Positions 1-7,048 of a DNA stretch of 64,000 nucleotides are shown piece by piece (position 1 is the stretch's first letter; each line of letters opens with the position of its first letter). The translations under genes were made by a program, and so were the position numbers. The stretch comes from Burkholderiales bacterium. Its GTDB lineage: Bacteria; Pseudomonadota; Gammaproteobacteria; Burkholderiales; Burkholderiaceae_C. The DNA is taken from NCBI GenBank assembly GCA_017307855.1, contig JAFKGD010000002.1, forward strand, positions 700,984 to 764,983, written 5' to 3'. Below the pieces are notes generated by a model. That model had not been told where the DNA came from, searched no databases, and was given only the letters and a program-made list of their open reading frames with translations.

Positions 1-487
1 GGCGCTTGTCCACGGGCCAGGGGTAGTGGCCAAGCACGGCACCCAGCACGTCGATGACGCTCATGTCGTGGAAGGCGTGGTTTCGCCACCCCAGGCTGGC
101 CTGCCAGACGCCGGGGCGCAGCACGATCTCGAGTTGCAGGTGGCGCGCGTCGGCGTCGAGGAAGCGGGTTTCGGCGACCACGCCGCTGATCTCGCGCACA
201 CCGGCGCCGATGCCGGCGCGGCCTGAGGCGCCCCGGGCACCGGCTTCGAAGGTGCCGGCGCCTTCAAGTTCGAGGTGCACGGTGAGCGGCTGGCCGATGA
301 GCCGCTGTTCGTCGATGTGCCAGGGGGGCAGGCCCGGTTCGCGCTCGGGGGTCTGTACCACCACGCGGTATTCGAAGAGGCTGTTGACGGCTTCTTCGCC
401 TTCGAGCGAGAGGACTTCGAGAGGCGGGATGTCGTCCTGGTCGAGGATGGCGCCGCTCAGTGACAGGGCGCGTGAAACTGGCAACAT
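1..487 (-). CDS. vgrG: VgrG (TssI) type VI secretion spike protein, N-terminal part only
   Basis: The gene is cut by the left window edge; 162 codons from the ATG are visible and the C-terminal part lies outside. The translation begins MLPVSRALSLSG and shows the beta-rich start typical of the gp27-like domain of VgrG, including FEYRVVVQ (about residues 38-45), a LIGQPLTV stretch (63-70) and VVAETRFLDAD (103-113). VgrG trimers form the sharpened tip of the T6SS tube, capped by a PAAR protein, and carry effectors. The context fits: PAAR, tssK, tssJ, hcp, tssC, tssB and clpV lie upstream on the same strand. Whether it carries a C-terminal effector extension cannot be seen. Confidence 0.85.
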   Translation of the reverse strand, partial: MLPVSRALSLSGAILDQDDIPPLEVLSLEGEEAVNSLFEYRVVVQTPEREPGLPPWHIDEQRLIGQPLTVHLELEGAGTFEAGARGASGRAGIGAGVREISGVVAETRFLDADARHLQLEIVLRPGVWQASLGWRNHAFHDMSVIDVLGAVLGHYPWPVDKR

Positions 488-496
488 GACAGCCCC

Positions 497-2032
497 TTAT
501 CGCAGCAGAGACCGTCGGACGAAGATTTCTTCGTCGTTACCGAATCCGGTCTGATCCGAGTTCGAGTAGCTGAACGTTTTTGCGTAGCCGATCCAGAACG
601 AGTCGATGCGCGGCACCTCCAGTTCCAGAACCACCGACTGCAGGTTTCTTGCATCGGGGATGCTCGCCTCGAGCGCGTGCCTGGCATTCGTCGTGAGGCG
701 GTAGAGCTGAGGCGACACTCCAGCTAGAACGACGGAAAACACCTTTGGTGTTCCATCGATTTCCCACTCCGTCGCCTCGTTCAAACGCACTTGCCGAGCA
801 GCTAACGGTTCACTTTCGCTGAATGCATAGACATCGATAGAGCCGCGCCTGTCTGATGCTGTGGATGTCACCGTGATGGATATCGGCCGCTGCTTCTCAG
901 ACGTCTCTGGATAATTTTTCGTACTGACAACTCGCAGCCGCGCAGAGGTGTCGTTTCCTGAGCGCAGGATCAACGTTCCCTTGCCGGCTCCGCTTTCTAC
1001 GACAGTCCATCGACCACTCGCCCGCAGTGAGCCCAGGCCGCTCGATCCCCGCCATTCGAATGTTCCGTCTCGCAAGAGCACCAAATCCTGAGGCTCTTCG
1101 GAGTAGCCGAATTTCCTTCGACCTTCGTACCGCCCGGCCAGCCACAGCGCATTGGCAGGTGGCATCGGAATTTTCATGTCGTCGAACAGCAGACGCTCAA
1201 GTCCGAGTGATTTGGCCAATGGCTTCAGCGCAGCGGGAAACGCCGAGTCCATCGACGGCTCTTCAGGCAGCAGATCACCTTCGTAATAGCGCTTGCCTGG
1301 TAGAAGACAGCTTTGCAGAGACTGTCGAAATGCCGGACTCTCCGGCTTGTAGTTCACCAAGTACTTCCTCATCTCGGCGACTCGCTTTGGCAGTAACGTT
1401 GCCCAAGCACCGGTGGCAGCGAGCGGGTCGCACATCAGGTACCGCGCGACAACCTCAGCCTGACTGCGTGTATCGCGAGCATCAGCGCCAGTCGCGCATT
1501 GGCGCGGTATCCGCATGACCCCGAAATCGAGCAAACTCGTCCACTCACTGTCCGAGAACCACTTCATTGCTTCGACGATGAGTGCACCGTAAGAGTCGGG
1601 CTCCACAACGTTGAAACACAGCGATTCGAAAGACTGTTTCGTGGCTTGCAACGAGAAGCGAATGACGTCCGGCTTCATTGAGTCCAGAGCCGTCCTGGCA
1701 ACACTTGGCTCAAACGGATAGCCCTTCTGCTGCACCAGACGCAAGGGCTCAAGTTGCCCCCGATAAGCCAGCTCTCGGACCAGGTCCACCTGCCAGGGCT
1801 TTGCGGTTTCAGTCGCTGTATGAGTAGGCAGGAGCGCATCGAGAGTCTTCATGTCCTTGGCCCAGATCGCATCCCAAAGAGCACGCTTGTCGGGCTCCGA
1901 TCCACTGGCACTCCCCGTATCGCTTGCCTGCGATGCAGGCTCAGCGGCAACCTGCAAGTGCAGACAGGCAAGTGTCGTAAAGACGAGAACTACCCCGCGC
2001 AAGTTGCTTCGAAAACAGTCATTCCAACTCAT
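497..2032 (-). CDS. Exported protein of unknown function between PAAR and vgrG
   Basis: 511 residues, start chosen at MSWNDCF because a hydrophobic signal segment (about 11-29, cleavage near residue 30) follows at once; an upstream extension would read through the PAAR gene in another frame. I do not recognise a family. The first half has short helical, ankyrin-like units (for example RELAYRGQLEPLRLVQQKG), the second half is beta-rich, with an LAGRYEG...LRDGTFEWRG...GRWTV pattern that resembles lipocalin-like copper-resistance or META-type folds. Codon use is less GC-extreme than its neighbours. Position between PAAR and vgrG suggests a T6SS-linked role: adaptor, periplasmic immunity protein or effector. 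With a signal peptide, a periplasmic immunity protein is the easiest reading, but this is inference. Confidence 0.8.
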   Translation of the reverse strand: MSWNDCFRSNLRGVVLVFTTLACLHLQVAAEPASQASDTGSASGSEPDKRALWDAIWAKDMKTLDALLPTHTATETAKPWQVDLVRELAYRGQLEPLRLVQQKGYPFEPSVARTALDSMKPDVIRFSLQATKQSFESLCFNVVEPDSYGALIVEAMKWFSDSEWTSLLDFGVMRIPRQCATGADARDTRSQAEVVARYLMCDPLAATGAWATLLPKRVAEMRKYLVNYKPESPAFRQSLQSCLLPGKRYYEGDLLPEEPSMDSAFPAALKPLAKSLGLERLLFDDMKIPMPPANALWLAGRYEGRRKFGYSEEPQDLVLLRDGTFEWRGSSGLGSLRASGRWTVVESGAGKGTLILRSGNDTSARLRVVSTKNYPETSEKQRPISITVTSTASDRRGSIDVYAFSESEPLAARQVRLNEATEWEIDGTPKVFSVVLAGVSPQLYRLTTNARHALEASIPDARNLQSVVLELEVPRIDSFWIGYAKTFSYSNSDQTGFGNDEEIFVRRSLLR

Positions 2033-2060
2033 GAGCTTTTCTCCCTGTTTACGAAATTGA

Positions 2061-2342
2061 TCAACCCACATACCGCTTGACCGAGCCGACGAGCACGCAT
2101 CCGCATTCGGTGCGGTGCCCTTCCAGCGCCACCGGCACGCCGTCGATGAGGTATTTGTCCGTGCCTTCGACGATGGGGTTGACGCCATGGGGTCTGCCAC
2201 CGGGGTAGCGCTGCGGGCAATCGACCGAATCGCCGTTGCGTGCCACGGCTCGGCCATCGACGCTGCTGCGCGGCGATCCGGATATCACCCGCGCCCCGGC
2301 ATGGCTGCCGCCGTCGCCCACCACGATGATTCGTCTGGTCAT
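2061..2342 (-). CDS. PAAR-domain T6SS spike-tip protein
   Basis: 93 residues beginning MTRRIIVVGDGGSHAG. PAAR proteins form the zinc-binding cone that caps the VgrG trimer and can tether effectors. The protein shows the glycine-rich repeats of the family (GARVISGSP, DGRAVARNGD, HGVNPIVEG, DGVPVALEGH) and metal-ligand candidates DCPQRY, HGVN, GHRTECGC. Length is that of a stand-alone PAAR without a fused toxin domain. It sits 28 bases ahead of the unknown exported protein, which precedes vgrG. The start is set by the family-like opening and a short gap after tssK; longer in-frame extensions would read through tssK. Confidence 0.9.
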   Translation of the reverse strand: MTRRIIVVGDGGSHAGARVISGSPRSSVDGRAVARNGDSVDCPQRYPGGRPHGVNPIVEGTDKYLIDGVPVALEGHRTECGCVLVGSVKRYVG

Positions 2343-2376
2343 GGCATGGCTCCGTTCGTGAGCTGATTGCGACCCC

Positions 2377-3747
2377 TCACTCCCGCACCCCCCACAGCTC
2401 CACCGCCAGCCCCGGTATCTCCCCCGCCACGTGCAGCGCCATCCCGCCGTGCGTGACGAGTTGCTGCCACAGCGCGCCCCGTGGCTCGATCTGGAAGTAC
2501 ACGGTGCCGGCCGAATACGGGATCTGCCGCGGCGGCACGGGCAGGCTGGCCAGGTGCAGGCCGGGCAGGTGCAGGCGCACGAGTTCGGGCAGGCGTTCGG
2601 CGGGGCCGAACTTGGCTTGCGCGGGGAACTGCGTGGCCAGTTGTTCGAGCGGCAGCTGCGCGCGCACGGTGAGCACCAGGGCCTGGAAGCCGGCCAGCGT
2701 GGCCGGGTCGACGCTGGCGGTGCGCAGGCCGTGCGGCTTGACGGCCAGCTCGATGCGCTGGGCGCTGCGCACCAGCACGGCGTTGAGCAGCTCGCGCACT
2801 TCCTCGACCAGCGGCTTGAAGCTGGCATAGGGGTTGGCGTGGTCGTAGCGCGGGGCGTCGGCGGGGCGGCGGGTGCCGGGTCGCGCGTAGGTAGACAGCT
2901 CGGCGCCGAGGGTGCGCAGCAGGCGGTGCAGTTGCTCGGGCGGCGCGTCCTTCACGGCCAGCAGCGCATCGAGTTCGGCCTCGTAGCGATTGAGCAGCTG
3001 GAGCATGAGGTAGTCGCCCACCTCGGCGGCCTGGGCGCCCTGCCCTTGCGCGCCCGTCAGCCGGTCGGCCAGCGACTGGGCGCGCAGCCGCGCCGTGCCG
3101 TGCAGCTGGCTGGCCCATTCGAGCAACATGGCGCTGGCGCCCAGCACGTTGACGGGGGGCAGCAGGTTGGGCTCGATCTCGATGCTGCCGTCGCCGCGGA
3201 TGGCGGTGACGCGCGCCAGCGGCAGGCCCATCCAGGCGCTGGTGAGTTCCTTGTGCGGCAAGAGGCGCAGGCGCAGCTGGCCGAGCTGCACGGGCCGCGG
3301 CCCCTGGCCGATGGAGTTGGCGTCGCGCAGTTCCACGTCGTGCACGCTGTTGCGGGCCAGCGAGCCGGTGGCCTCGCGCATCTGGCCGTCGGGGCCGGTT
3401 TCGCCGAAGGTGGTTTCCTCGCCGTTGGGCACGCGGCTGGGCAGGGCGAGGTAGATGACCTCCTGCAGGTGCTCTGGCCGCACGGCCAGCGGCGGGGGCG
3501 GCGGGCTTTCTGCGGGCACGCTGAAGGGCGTGCCGTCGCTGAAGAGGCCGGTGGCCGAAGACAGCACGAGCTTGCCCAGGCCCAGCGATTCGGGGTCGAT
3601 GCGGTAGTGCGAGAAGCCCCAGAAAAAAGGCGACAGCGGCACCGCGCGCCGGTGCGCGAAATGTTCGAGGTAGCGTTCCTGTTGCTGGAAGAGCTGCGGC
3701 AGCAGGAAGAGCCCTTCGCTCCAGACGACTTTGTGGTTCCAGCTCAT
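2377..3747 (-). CDS. tssK: TssK, T6SS baseplate protein
   Basis: 456 residues, starting MSWNHKVVWSEGLFLLPQ, the hallmark opening of TssK (ImpJ/VasE). TssK trimers link the T6SS baseplate to the TssJLM membrane complex. Family features visible: HFQQ-like segment near the N-terminus (FQQQERYLEH), the FFWGFSHYRID stretch, and a C-terminal LPELVRLHLPGLHL segment. About 445-455 residues is the normal family length. It follows tssJ after 46 bases, which is the usual gene pairing. Not obviously altered. Confidence 0.95.
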   Translation of the reverse strand: MSWNHKVVWSEGLFLLPQLFQQQERYLEHFAHRRAVPLSPFFWGFSHYRIDPESLGLGKLVLSSATGLFSDGTPFSVPAESPPPPPLAVRPEHLQEVIYLALPSRVPNGEETTFGETGPDGQMREATGSLARNSVHDVELRDANSIGQGPRPVQLGQLRLRLLPHKELTSAWMGLPLARVTAIRGDGSIEIEPNLLPPVNVLGASAMLLEWASQLHGTARLRAQSLADRLTGAQGQGAQAAEVGDYLMLQLLNRYEAELDALLAVKDAPPEQLHRLLRTLGAELSTYARPGTRRPADAPRYDHANPYASFKPLVEEVRELLNAVLVRSAQRIELAVKPHGLRTASVDPATLAGFQALVLTVRAQLPLEQLATQFPAQAKFGPAERLPELVRLHLPGLHLASLPVPPRQIPYSAGTVYFQIEPRGALWQQLVTHGGMALHVAGEIPGLAVELWGVRE

Positions 3748-3793
3748 GCGATGCGATGTTGGGTGGGGAAGTGGCGGAGCGTGGGGCGGTTGC

Positions 3794-4372
3794 TCAGTCG
3801 ACGAGCTCGATGCGCACGCCGGCTTCGTCGACCGTGACGGACAGGCGCGCCTTGCCGCGCGGCAGCACGGCACGCATCCACGACGCCTCGGGCGCTTCGG
3901 GCAGCGCCTGCACGGCGCGCCATTGGCGGGTGTCGATTTCGCGGTAGCCGGCCAGCACGCCGATGGCCGTGGCGTCGGCGTGGGCGCGGCGCTGCAGGCG
4001 ACGCGTCTCGCCGGGGCGCAGCAGGTAGTCCTGCCGCGAGAGCAGGTCGGCCTGCAGTACCGCCTTGTCGTTGCCGGCCAGACTGAAGTAGTCGGCCGCC
4101 TCGAAGGCGGCGGCCGTGCGCAGTTCGTAGATGCGCACCTGCACGGGCGCGGGCCGGCCCTGCGTGTCGAGGTTGACGCGCAGGGCCGCCGATACCTTCA
4201 CGTCCAGGTTCGGGGCTTCCTTGGCCGGTGCGTCGCCGCCGGAGCTGCTCGCGCAGCCGGCGAAGAGCAGCAGCAGGCAGAACAGCGCCACCAGCGGCAT
4301 CGCGCGGCCGACGACGGGCGCGCCGACGCGCAGGCCGGCCGCGGCAGCAATGGCATGGCGGCGGCCGGGCAT
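3794..4372 (-). CDS. tssJ: TssJ, T6SS outer-membrane lipoprotein
   Basis: 192 residues from an ATG that overlaps the hcp stop codon (TGATG), which suggests translational coupling. An internal Met at residue 25 (position 4300) would start exactly at a lipoprotein signal (hydrophobic stretch ending LFAGC, lipobox Cys40) and is an alternative start. TssJ (VasD/SciN) is anchored in the outer membrane and binds the periplasmic end of TssM. The mature part has the expected features: DVKVSAALRVNLDTQGRPAPVQVRIYEL-type strand order (read in pieces), a YFSLAGND segment and LRPGETR. It is followed by tssK, its usual neighbour. Confidence 0.92.
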   Translation of the reverse strand: MPGRRHAIAAAAGLRVGAPVVGRAMPLVALFCLLLLFAGCASSSGGDAPAKEAPNLDVKVSAALRVNLDTQGRPAPVQVRIYELRTAAAFEAADYFSLAGNDKAVLQADLLSRQDYLLRPGETRRLQRRAHADATAIGVLAGYREIDTRQWRAVQALPEAPEASWMRAVLPRGKARLSVTVDEAGVRIELVD

Positions 4373-4857
4373 CAGGCTTCCTTGTTGCCCTTGATGTCGT
4401 AGCCCGCGGTGACCGCGCCGCCCGAGCCGCCCTGCTGGTTCTGCACGGTGTATTCCTGCTTGACCTTGGCGAACGACAGGGCCACGGTCTCGCGCGAGCG
4501 GTTGTTGTCGGTGTTCGAGCCGGTGGGCGACACCAGCGTCACGATGACGTCGCTCATGGTGATCTTCAGGTACTCCAGCGGGTTGCCGCCGGCCTTGCGC
4601 ACCGTGAGCACGGCTTCGGGAATGTGCTTGCCGGTCAGGCAGAACTTCATGAGGTTGGGCGAAGCGCGGTCGACGTTGTGCACGAAGGTGAGGTCGTCCA
4701 CCTTGGCCTTGCCGGCACCGCCGCCGGAGCCGGCGTGCATGGTGGACTCCTGCGAGATGCGCCAGGTCCAGTCGAGCACCTCGATCTCGTTCTTGTGGGA
4801 CGCATCGGCGCTCTCGCCGTCGATGCCGTTGATCTTCAGAAAAATGTCTTGAGCCAT
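4372..4857 (-). CDS. hcp: Hcp (TssD), T6SS inner-tube protein
   Basis: 161 residues, opening MAQDIFLKINGIDGES, the standard Hcp1 start. Hcp hexamers stack into the T6SS inner tube and act as chaperone-carriers for small effectors. Seen in the sequence: IEVLDWTWRISQ, the FVHNVDRASP loop, KFCLTGKHI and LEYLKITMSDVIVT, all characteristic of the family. Usual family length, no extension. It lies 125 bases downstream of tssC, a gap large enough for a separate promoter or processing site, which often accounts for the higher expression of hcp; I see no convincing promoter there. Confidence 0.96.
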   Translation of the reverse strand: MAQDIFLKINGIDGESADASHKNEIEVLDWTWRISQESTMHAGSGGGAGKAKVDDLTFVHNVDRASPNLMKFCLTGKHIPEAVLTVRKAGGNPLEYLKITMSDVIVTLVSPTGSNTDNNRSRETVALSFAKVKQEYTVQNQQGGSGGAVTAGYDIKGNKEA

Positions 4858-4982
4858 GGGGGCCTCCTTGAGTTGACGTTGGGGTTGACGAAACGGAAAG
4901 AAGAAGCGCGCAGTTGCACCGCAGGCCGGGCAACTACCCGACCGGCCCGGCGATGGCGCCGGGCTGCGGTGGAGTCAGGGGA

Positions 4983-6479
4983 TCAGGCCGCTTCCTTGAT
5001 GGACGGCAGCTTGGCCACCAGCCGCAGGCTCACGGTGAGGCCTTCGAGCTGGAAGTGCGGGCGCAGGAAGAACTTGGCGTTGTAGTAGCCGGGGTTGCCC
5101 TCGATCTCTTCCACCACCACTTCGGCCGCGGCCAGCGGGCGGCGGGCCTTGGTCTCCTGGCTGGAGTTGGCGGGGTCGGCGTCGACGTAGTTCATGATCC
5201 ACTCGTTGAGCCAGCGCTGCATGTCTTCGCGCTCACGGAAGGTGCCGATCTTGTCGCGCACGATGCACTTGAGGTAGTGCGCGAAACGTGTGCTGGCGAA
5301 CAGGTAGGGCAGGCGGGCCGAGAGGTTGGCGTTGGCCGTGGCGTCGGCGTCCACGTATTCCTGGGGCTTTTGCAGCGACTGCGCGCCGATGAAGGTGGCG
5401 CTGTCCGAGCCCTTGCGGTGCACCAGCGGGATGAAGCCGGCGCGCGCCAGTTCGGCCTCGCGGCGATCGGACACGGCGATCTCGGTGGGGCACTTCATGT
5501 CGAAGCCGCCGTCGTCGGTGGGGAAGGTGTGGCAGGGCAGGCTTTCCACCGTGCCGCCCGACTCGACGCCGCGGATCATGGTGCACCAGCCGTAGAGCTT
5601 GAAGCTGCGGTTGATGTTGACCGCCATGGCGTAGGCGGCGTTGGCCCAGATGTAGCGGCGGTGGTCGGCGCCGTCGGTCTCCTCCTCGAAGTCGAACTCG
5701 TCCACGGGGTTGGTGCGCACGCCATACGGCAGGCGCGCGAGGAAGCGCGGCATGGCCAGACCCACGTAGCGCGCGTCCTCGGTGGCGCGCAGGCTGTTCC
5801 AGGCGGCGTGCTCGATGTTGCTGGTGATCTTGGCCAGGTCGCGCGGGTTGGCCAGTTCCTGCCAGGTTTCCATCTGCAGGTTGGCCGGAGAGGCGCCGGC
5901 GATGAAGGGCGCGTGCGCCGCCGCCGAGATCTTGGCGATGGCGCCCAGCAGTTCGACGTCGGGCGGCGTGTGGTCGAAGTAGTAGTCGGCCACGAGGCAG
6001 CCGTAGGGCTCGCCGCCGAGCTGGCCGTATTCCTCTTCGTAGAGGCGCTTGAAGAGGGGGCTCTGGTCCCAGGCGATGCCCTTGTAGCGGCGCATGGTGC
6101 GGCGCAGCTCGTCCTTGCCCAGGTCCATGAAGCGGATCTTGAGCTTCTCGTCGGTTTCGGTGTTGCTCACCAGGTGCGAGAGGCCGCGCCACGCCGACTC
6201 GACTTTCTGGAAGTCTTCGTGGTGCAGGATGAGGTTGATCTGCTCGGTGAGCTTGCGGTCGATCTCGGCGATGACGGCCTGGATGCTGCTGTAGGCGTCG
6301 TCGCTCATGGTCACGGTGTTGGCGAGCGCCTGTTCGGCCAGGGTGCGCACCGCCGCTTCGACGGCGCCGCGCTGCTCGTCGCCCTTGGGCTTGAACTCGC
6401 GGTCGAGCAGTTCATTGAAGGCGTCGGGGCTGTCGATGACGACATTGCGCTCGCGGGCGGCTTCGAGGATGGCATTCAT
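4983..6479 (-). CDS. tssC: TssC, T6SS contractile sheath large subunit
   Basis: 498 residues, starting MNAILEAARERNVVIDSP. TssC (VipB/ImpC) with TssB forms the contractile sheath around the Hcp tube; ClpV later disassembles it. Family hallmarks: WRGLSHLVSNTETDEKLKIRF, the EEYGQLGGEPYGCLVADYYF region, FLARLPYG and the C-terminal FFLRPHFQLEGLTVSLRLV segment. Length is normal. It follows tssB after 56 bases, the invariable gene pair in T6SS clusters. Confidence 0.97.
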   Translation of the reverse strand: MNAILEAARERNVVIDSPDAFNELLDREFKPKGDEQRGAVEAAVRTLAEQALANTVTMSDDAYSSIQAVIAEIDRKLTEQINLILHHEDFQKVESAWRGLSHLVSNTETDEKLKIRFMDLGKDELRRTMRRYKGIAWDQSPLFKRLYEEEYGQLGGEPYGCLVADYYFDHTPPDVELLGAIAKISAAAHAPFIAGASPANLQMETWQELANPRDLAKITSNIEHAAWNSLRATEDARYVGLAMPRFLARLPYGVRTNPVDEFDFEEETDGADHRRYIWANAAYAMAVNINRSFKLYGWCTMIRGVESGGTVESLPCHTFPTDDGGFDMKCPTEIAVSDRREAELARAGFIPLVHRKGSDSATFIGAQSLQKPQEYVDADATANANLSARLPYLFASTRFAHYLKCIVRDKIGTFREREDMQRWLNEWIMNYVDADPANSSQETKARRPLAAAEVVVEEIEGNPGYYNAKFFLRPHFQLEGLTVSLRLVAKLPSIKEAA

Positions 6480-6535
6480 GGGAGAAGTCCTTTGCGGGTG
6501 ATCGGGGGTGTCGGGTCAGGTCGGCGGGCGCACGC

Positions 6536-7048
6536 TCACTCGGCGGCGACGGCGGGCTTGGGCGCGCTGGCCAGCGCCTTCATCAGCGAGGGGTCCTGCA
6601 GCAGCTGGCGCACGAGGTCTTCGGCGCCGGCCTTGCCGTCCATGTAGGTCTGCAGGTTGGCCAGTTGCGTGCGGGCCTCCAGCAGCTGGCGCAGCGCATC
6701 GACGTTGCGGGCCACGGCAGCGGGGCTGAAGTCCTCCATGCTGCGAAACGAGATGTCGACCATCACCTGCCCTTCGCCCGAGAGCGTGTTGGGCACGCTG
6801 AAGGCCACGCGCGGCGAGATGGCCTTCATGCGCTCGTCGAAGTTGTCCACGTCGATGTCGAGGAACTGGCGTTCGGCCACGGGCGGCAGCGGCTGGACCG
6901 GCTTGCCCGACAGGTCGGCCATCACGCCCATCACGAAGGGCAGCTCGACTTTCTTCTCGCTTCCGTAGAGCTCGACGTCGTATTCGATCTGCACGCGGGG
7001 CGCGCGGTTGCGCGCGATGAATTTCTGGCTGCTGCTGTTGTCGCTCAT
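6536..7048 (-). CDS. tssB: TssB, T6SS contractile sheath small subunit
   Basis: 170 residues beginning MSDNSSSQKFIARNRAPRVQ. TssB (VipA/ImpB) pairs with TssC to build the sheath. Typical segments: RVQIEYDVELYGSEKKVELPF (read in pieces), FVMGVMADLSG, RQFLDIDVDNFDERM and the MEDFSPAAVA motif. The start ATG overlaps the clpV stop as ATGA, so it is probably translated by coupling to clpV, and fits the family start exactly. Confidence 0.97.
   Translation of the reverse strand: MSDNSSSQKFIARNRAPRVQIEYDVELYGSEKKVELPFVMGVMADLSGKPVQPLPPVAERQFLDIDVDNFDERMKAISPRVAFSVPNTLSGEGQVMVDISFRSMEDFSPAAVARNVDALRQLLEARTQLANLQTYMDGKAGAEDLVRQLLQDPSLMKALASAPKPAVAAE

Noticed and set aside
497-2257. N-terminal extension of the unknown exported protein by 75 residues
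   Set aside because: The extension is the PAAR gene read in another frame and would bury the signal peptide.
4858-4982. Possible separate gene between hcp and tssC
   Set aside because: 125 bases with no start/stop pair of credible coding quality; more likely a leader for hcp.
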